This document shows positions 11,147 to 13,678 of a DNA stretch of 13,678 nucleotides, in pieces. The DNA comes from Candidatus Woesearchaeota archaeon (lineage in GTDB: Archaea > Nanobdellota > Nanobdellia > Woesearchaeales > ARS49): assembly GCA_019323575.1 (NCBI GenBank), contig JAHWHB010000041.1, forward strand, positions 1 to 13,678, written 5' to 3'. The notes below the pieces were generated by a model, which was given only the letters and a program-made list of their open reading frames with translations, did not search any database and was not told the DNA's origin. A program made the position numbers and the translations under genes. Every line of letters begins with the position of its first letter. Position 1 is the first letter of the stretch.

Positions 11147-12262
11147 TCACTCTTTATAAGATTCCGGCGTTACAACAATCAAAGAGAATCTCTTATCAGG
11201 ATTTTCACTATTCCACGCGCGGATATTATTCGTCCAATCATGACCGCCTCCATAAACAATAACCGGCATCACACTATCATCTTGAGAGATAATTTCAAGA
11301 GCAGCATCTTCCCTTTCTTCATTAACAATTCTTTCTTTAGTTCTTCTGGAAATTTTCCCTTCGTAAAAAAGACGATTCAAAAAAAACGCATCATCACTTA
11401 TCGCATCATTTTCGGACGGTTTGATTTTAATCTTTTTTTCCCGGTAAAGCCTAAAAACAGCGTGGTTTTCAAGCAAAGAAGGACTCTCGCCAAAAGTCTG
11501 CGCCTGCAGTTCATACTCAGCTTGAATTTTTTTCAAATACGCCTGAATCTCCTCATTATCAGGATTTTTGCCTAATAATTCCTTGACTCTGCCGATATGA
11601 ACCTCATATTTCTTCAGCATTTCATAATGCTCCATAAAAACCATATATGCCCTCTGAGCCTCTTCAAGATTTTTTTCTGAAATCCCCTCTGAATGAATTT
11701 CACAAACATTATTCCTCTCAGTCAAATAACAAAGTATCTGATAAATGTCTTTATGAACAGATGTGATTAAATTCCTTAGTTCAGGAGTATCAATATCAAC
11801 TGGAGCAAGATGCAACTGTCTTATGTGAACCAAGCAATAAGCTGAACCAGGCGCATAATGCTTCCTGACTCTTTTCGCTCCGGGAAGCTCCAGCGGGAAA
11901 TTATCAAACAGTTCATCCGCAGGCTTATGATCTTCCATGGCTTCAATAGCATCGTCAAGAGAATAAAAAACTCCAATCAAGGAGTCATAAGATTCCAATC
12001 TGTCAATCAACTTTTTTTTGTTTTGAACAGCAAGAAGTTCTGCCTCTTGTTTTTTTGCTTTCTCTTCTAAATTACGCCTAACCAGCTCCTTTTCTTCCAG
12101 AAGCTGTTCCTGTTCTTGACTAATCGCCGTATAATGATTTAAAACGCTATCCATGTCCCTGTGCGTTTTTTTGTTTGTCCAGTAACCAAAAGCCAAGGAA
12201 GCAGCAAAGACACCTATGCCGCCTGTCCAAAAAAAAGCCGAAAGATAATCACGCCATCTCAT
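11147..12262 (-). CDS. Membrane-anchored coiled-coil protein with possible TraB/TIKI-like domain
   Basis: 371 residues. Residues 8-28 (AFFWTGGIGVFAASLAFGYW) form an N-terminal membrane anchor, residues 45-90 a Glu/Lys-rich coiled coil. The remainder resembles the TraB/GumN/TIKI and EreA-like superfamily: LVHIRQLHLAP (144-154, giving H146 and H151), then DIYQILCYLTERNN and EIHSEG (188-193), and near the C-terminus VIVYGGGHDW (334-343), like the terminal GxGH histidine motif. Members are metalloproteases or related hydrolases, so a membrane-tethered hydrolase is possible. This rests on motif spacing only. The ATG at 12262 has a TATA element 28 nt upstream. Base use differs from the A/C-biased neighbours. 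Confidence 0.6.
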   Translation of the reverse strand: MRWRDYLSAFFWTGGIGVFAASLAFGYWTNKKTHRDMDSVLNHYTAISQEQEQLLEEKELVRRNLEEKAKKQEAELLAVQNKKKLIDRLESYDSLIGVFYSLDDAIEAMEDHKPADELFDNFPLELPGAKRVRKHYAPGSAYCLVHIRQLHLAPVDIDTPELRNLITSVHKDIYQILCYLTERNNVCEIHSEGISEKNLEEAQRAYMVFMEHYEMLKKYEVHIGRVKELLGKNPDNEEIQAYLKKIQAEYELQAQTFGESPSLLENHAVFRLYREKKIKIKPSENDAISDDAFFLNRLFYEGKISRRTKERIVNEEREDAALEIISQDDSVMPVIVYGGGHDWTNNIRAWNSENPDKRFSLIVVTPESYKE

Positions 12263-12285
12263 AATAACACATTAAAAAACAAGCC

Positions 12286-12293
12286 TATAAAAA
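12286..12293 (-). promoter_or_regulatory. TATA element for the 11147-12262 gene
   Basis: TTTTTATA on the minus strand, centred 28 nt before the ATG at 12262. Confidence 0.6.
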
Positions 12294-12392
12294 GCTTTTT
12301 ATTACTAAACAGTAGTATTTAGGTTCTAGAACCCTTCCCAGCCCACAACCTCTTAAAAAGTTTGACAACACAATAAAACTCCTAGAAAACCA

Positions 12393-12400
12393 TATATAAT
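12393..12400 (+). promoter_or_regulatory. TATA element for the 12422 gene
   Basis: TATATAAT, centred about 26 nt before the ATG at 12422, so the message is leaderless or nearly so. Confidence 0.6.
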
Positions 12401-12421
12401 ACACTTTTTTGGCAGGTCGAT

Positions 12422-13678
12422 ATGAACAAATATGCAGGTTTGCTGCACAAAGCAAAGAACAAAGAACAAATAAACGTACTTCTGGTGTATCCAAAAATAC
12501 CTTCAGGAACATACTGGGGATACGAGCACGCACTAAGCTTTGTAGGCAAAAAAGCAGCCATACCACCGCTCGGACTAATAACACTACCCGGACTATTCCC
12601 TGAAAACTACCATTTCCAGCTAGCAGACATGAACGTCAGCCCATTAAGACAAGAACAAATCCAGCAAAGCGACGTTGTATTCGCATCATCAATGGTAGTA
12701 CAAGCAAAAACACTCGATGACGTCATTGAAAGAACAGAAGGAAAACCAACAGTGCTCGGCGGACCATACCCAACAGAATACTATGACAAAATAAAAAAAG
12801 ACGTCATTTTCGTGCTAAACGAAGGAGAACAAACAATACCCGCATTATTATCTGACTTAGAGCAGGGCAGAATCCAAAAAGCATACGCCAGACCAGCAAC
12901 AGAACAACAACTCAAACAACTACTGAATTATTTTACAGAAGGAAACATAGAACTCGCGCCAAAACCAAAACTCACAACACCGCCAGCAAGATACGACCTA
13001 GTAGAAATGAACGCATACCAGTCAATGATAATACAGCTCTCAAGAGGCTGCCCAAACAAATGCGAATTCTGCAACGTAAGAATACTCTTCGGAAACAAAA
13101 CAAGATACAAGCCCATAGAAACAACACTCGCAGAACTAACACAACTATACGAGCTGGGATGGAGAGGAACAATATTCATAGCAGACGACAACACAATAGC
13201 AAACAAAAAAGCAGCAATCGAAAGATTCAACGCAATAGCAGAATGGCAGAAACAGCACGACCACCCATTCTCCTTCGGCACAGAACTCTCAATCAGCTTC
13301 GCAGACCAGCCGGAGCTACTGGCTGCATTCGTACAGGCAGGAGGAAACTACGGGTTCGTAGGATTTGAGACGCCCAACATAAGAAGCCTAGTAGAATGCG
13401 ACAAATGGGTCAACCTCAAAACCATAATGAAAGAAGAAGGGCTCACAAGGGAAGAAATGCTGCATTTAAGCGACGCGCAGGAAGAAAACCTCACACAAAA
13501 ACTAATCCAGGCAACAATCAAAAAAGTCAGAACAATACAACAGGCAGGAGTAGAAGTATTCGGAGGATTCATCTACGGGTTTGACAGCGACAACAAAAAA
13601 GCAATCGACAGGCAGATAGAACTAATACAACAATCAGGCATACCAATAGCAATGCCAGGCATGCTCACAGCAATAAGA
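12422..13678 (+). CDS. B12-binding-type radical SAM protein, C-terminus cut by window edge
   Basis: 419 residues are visible and the frame is open at the last base. Residues 17-150 match a cobalamin-binding-like Rossmann domain (INVLLVYPKIPSGTYW, FPENYHFQLADMN, SDVVFASSM, TVLGGPYPT). The canonical DxHxxG cobalamin ligand is not seen, so the B12 may bind base-off without a histidine ligand or not at all. The radical SAM cluster motif is SRGC-PNK-C-EF-C (C210, C214, C217). FIADDNTIANKKAA, the ETPN segment, GGFIYGFDSD and MPGMLTAIR match the branch with a C-terminal DUF4070 domain, whose members act on lipids, hopanoids or other small molecules, often as methylases. An insertion of about 40 residues (VECDKWVNLK to EENLTQKL) looks unusual. 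Codons end mostly in A. Confidence 0.85.
   Translation, partial: MNKYAGLLHKAKNKEQINVLLVYPKIPSGTYWGYEHALSFVGKKAAIPPLGLITLPGLFPENYHFQLADMNVSPLRQEQIQQSDVVFASSMVVQAKTLDDVIERTEGKPTVLGGPYPTEYYDKIKKDVIFVLNEGEQTIPALLSDLEQGRIQKAYARPATEQQLKQLLNYFTEGNIELAPKPKLTTPPARYDLVEMNAYQSMIIQLSRGCPNKCEFCNVRILFGNKTRYKPIETTLAELTQLYELGWRGTIFIADDNTIANKKAAIERFNAIAEWQKQHDHPFSFGTELSISFADQPELLAAFVQAGGNYGFVGFETPNIRSLVECDKWVNLKTIMKEEGLTREEMLHLSDAQEENLTQKLIQATIKKVRTIQQAGVEVFGGFIYGFDSDNKKAIDRQIELIQQSGIPIAMPGMLTAIR

Noticed and set aside
12285..12584. Minus-strand 99-codon open frame
   Set aside because: Overlaps the start of the B12-type radical SAM gene and two promoters; no ribosome site or recognisable domain.

Overview
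The window reads as an AT-rich archaeal chromosome. Most promoters are archaeal TATA elements centred about 24-28 nt upstream of a start codon, so many first genes look leaderless. Genes inside transcription units instead carry Shine-Dalgarno sites of the GAGGTGATC type. The tRNA-Tyr has the C1-G72 pair typical of Archaea and no encoded CCA. One gene is an AbrB-PhoU fusion and another looks like a DUF5654 membrane protein. Many genes are tiny and unknown, which fits a DPANN-like or other little-studied archaeon, but no species can be named.

Layout. 1-685 holds two unknown minus-strand genes, the first cut by the window edge. 686-1107 is non-protein: a tRNA-Tyr preceded by a GC-rich RNA of four hairpins closed by an outer stem, apparently one transcript leading into the 341-685 gene. 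1108-3513 holds small genes: two exported proteins, two small unknown proteins, a DUF5654-like membrane protein, a MazG-like dNTP pyrophosphatase and a 14-residue CxxC/poly-Lys peptide. 3566-4084 is an unknown gene.

4124-6002 is the most striking part. A radical SAM/SPASM enzyme with an N-terminal region that could be a degenerate peptide-recognition domain is followed, with almost no spacing, by three tandem paralogous 61-63 residue peptides. The peptides share a near-invariant leader with a double-glycine-like motif and a variable C-terminal core of six or seven cysteines. This is the architecture of a ribosomally made, post-translationally modified peptide (RiPP) system. Divergently beside it lie a small secreted/membrane protein (6105), a class I methyltransferase (6385), a VOC-fold protein (7546) and a protein resembling the HopA1 family (8037), a family known from class V lanthipeptide and thioamitide clusters.

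9009-9923 is an AbrB-PhoU regulator, separated by an operator-like repeat region from two unknown genes (10052, 10656). 11147-12262 encodes a membrane-anchored coiled-coil protein with a possible TraB/TIKI-like domain. 12422 to the end is a B12-binding-type radical SAM protein cut by the window edge.

How they may work together (inference): the 6002-4124 operon would make a modifying enzyme and three substrates as a coupled unit. Whether the methyltransferase and HopA1-like protein act on the same peptides is open. No C39 peptidase, ABC exporter or kinase is visible in the window.
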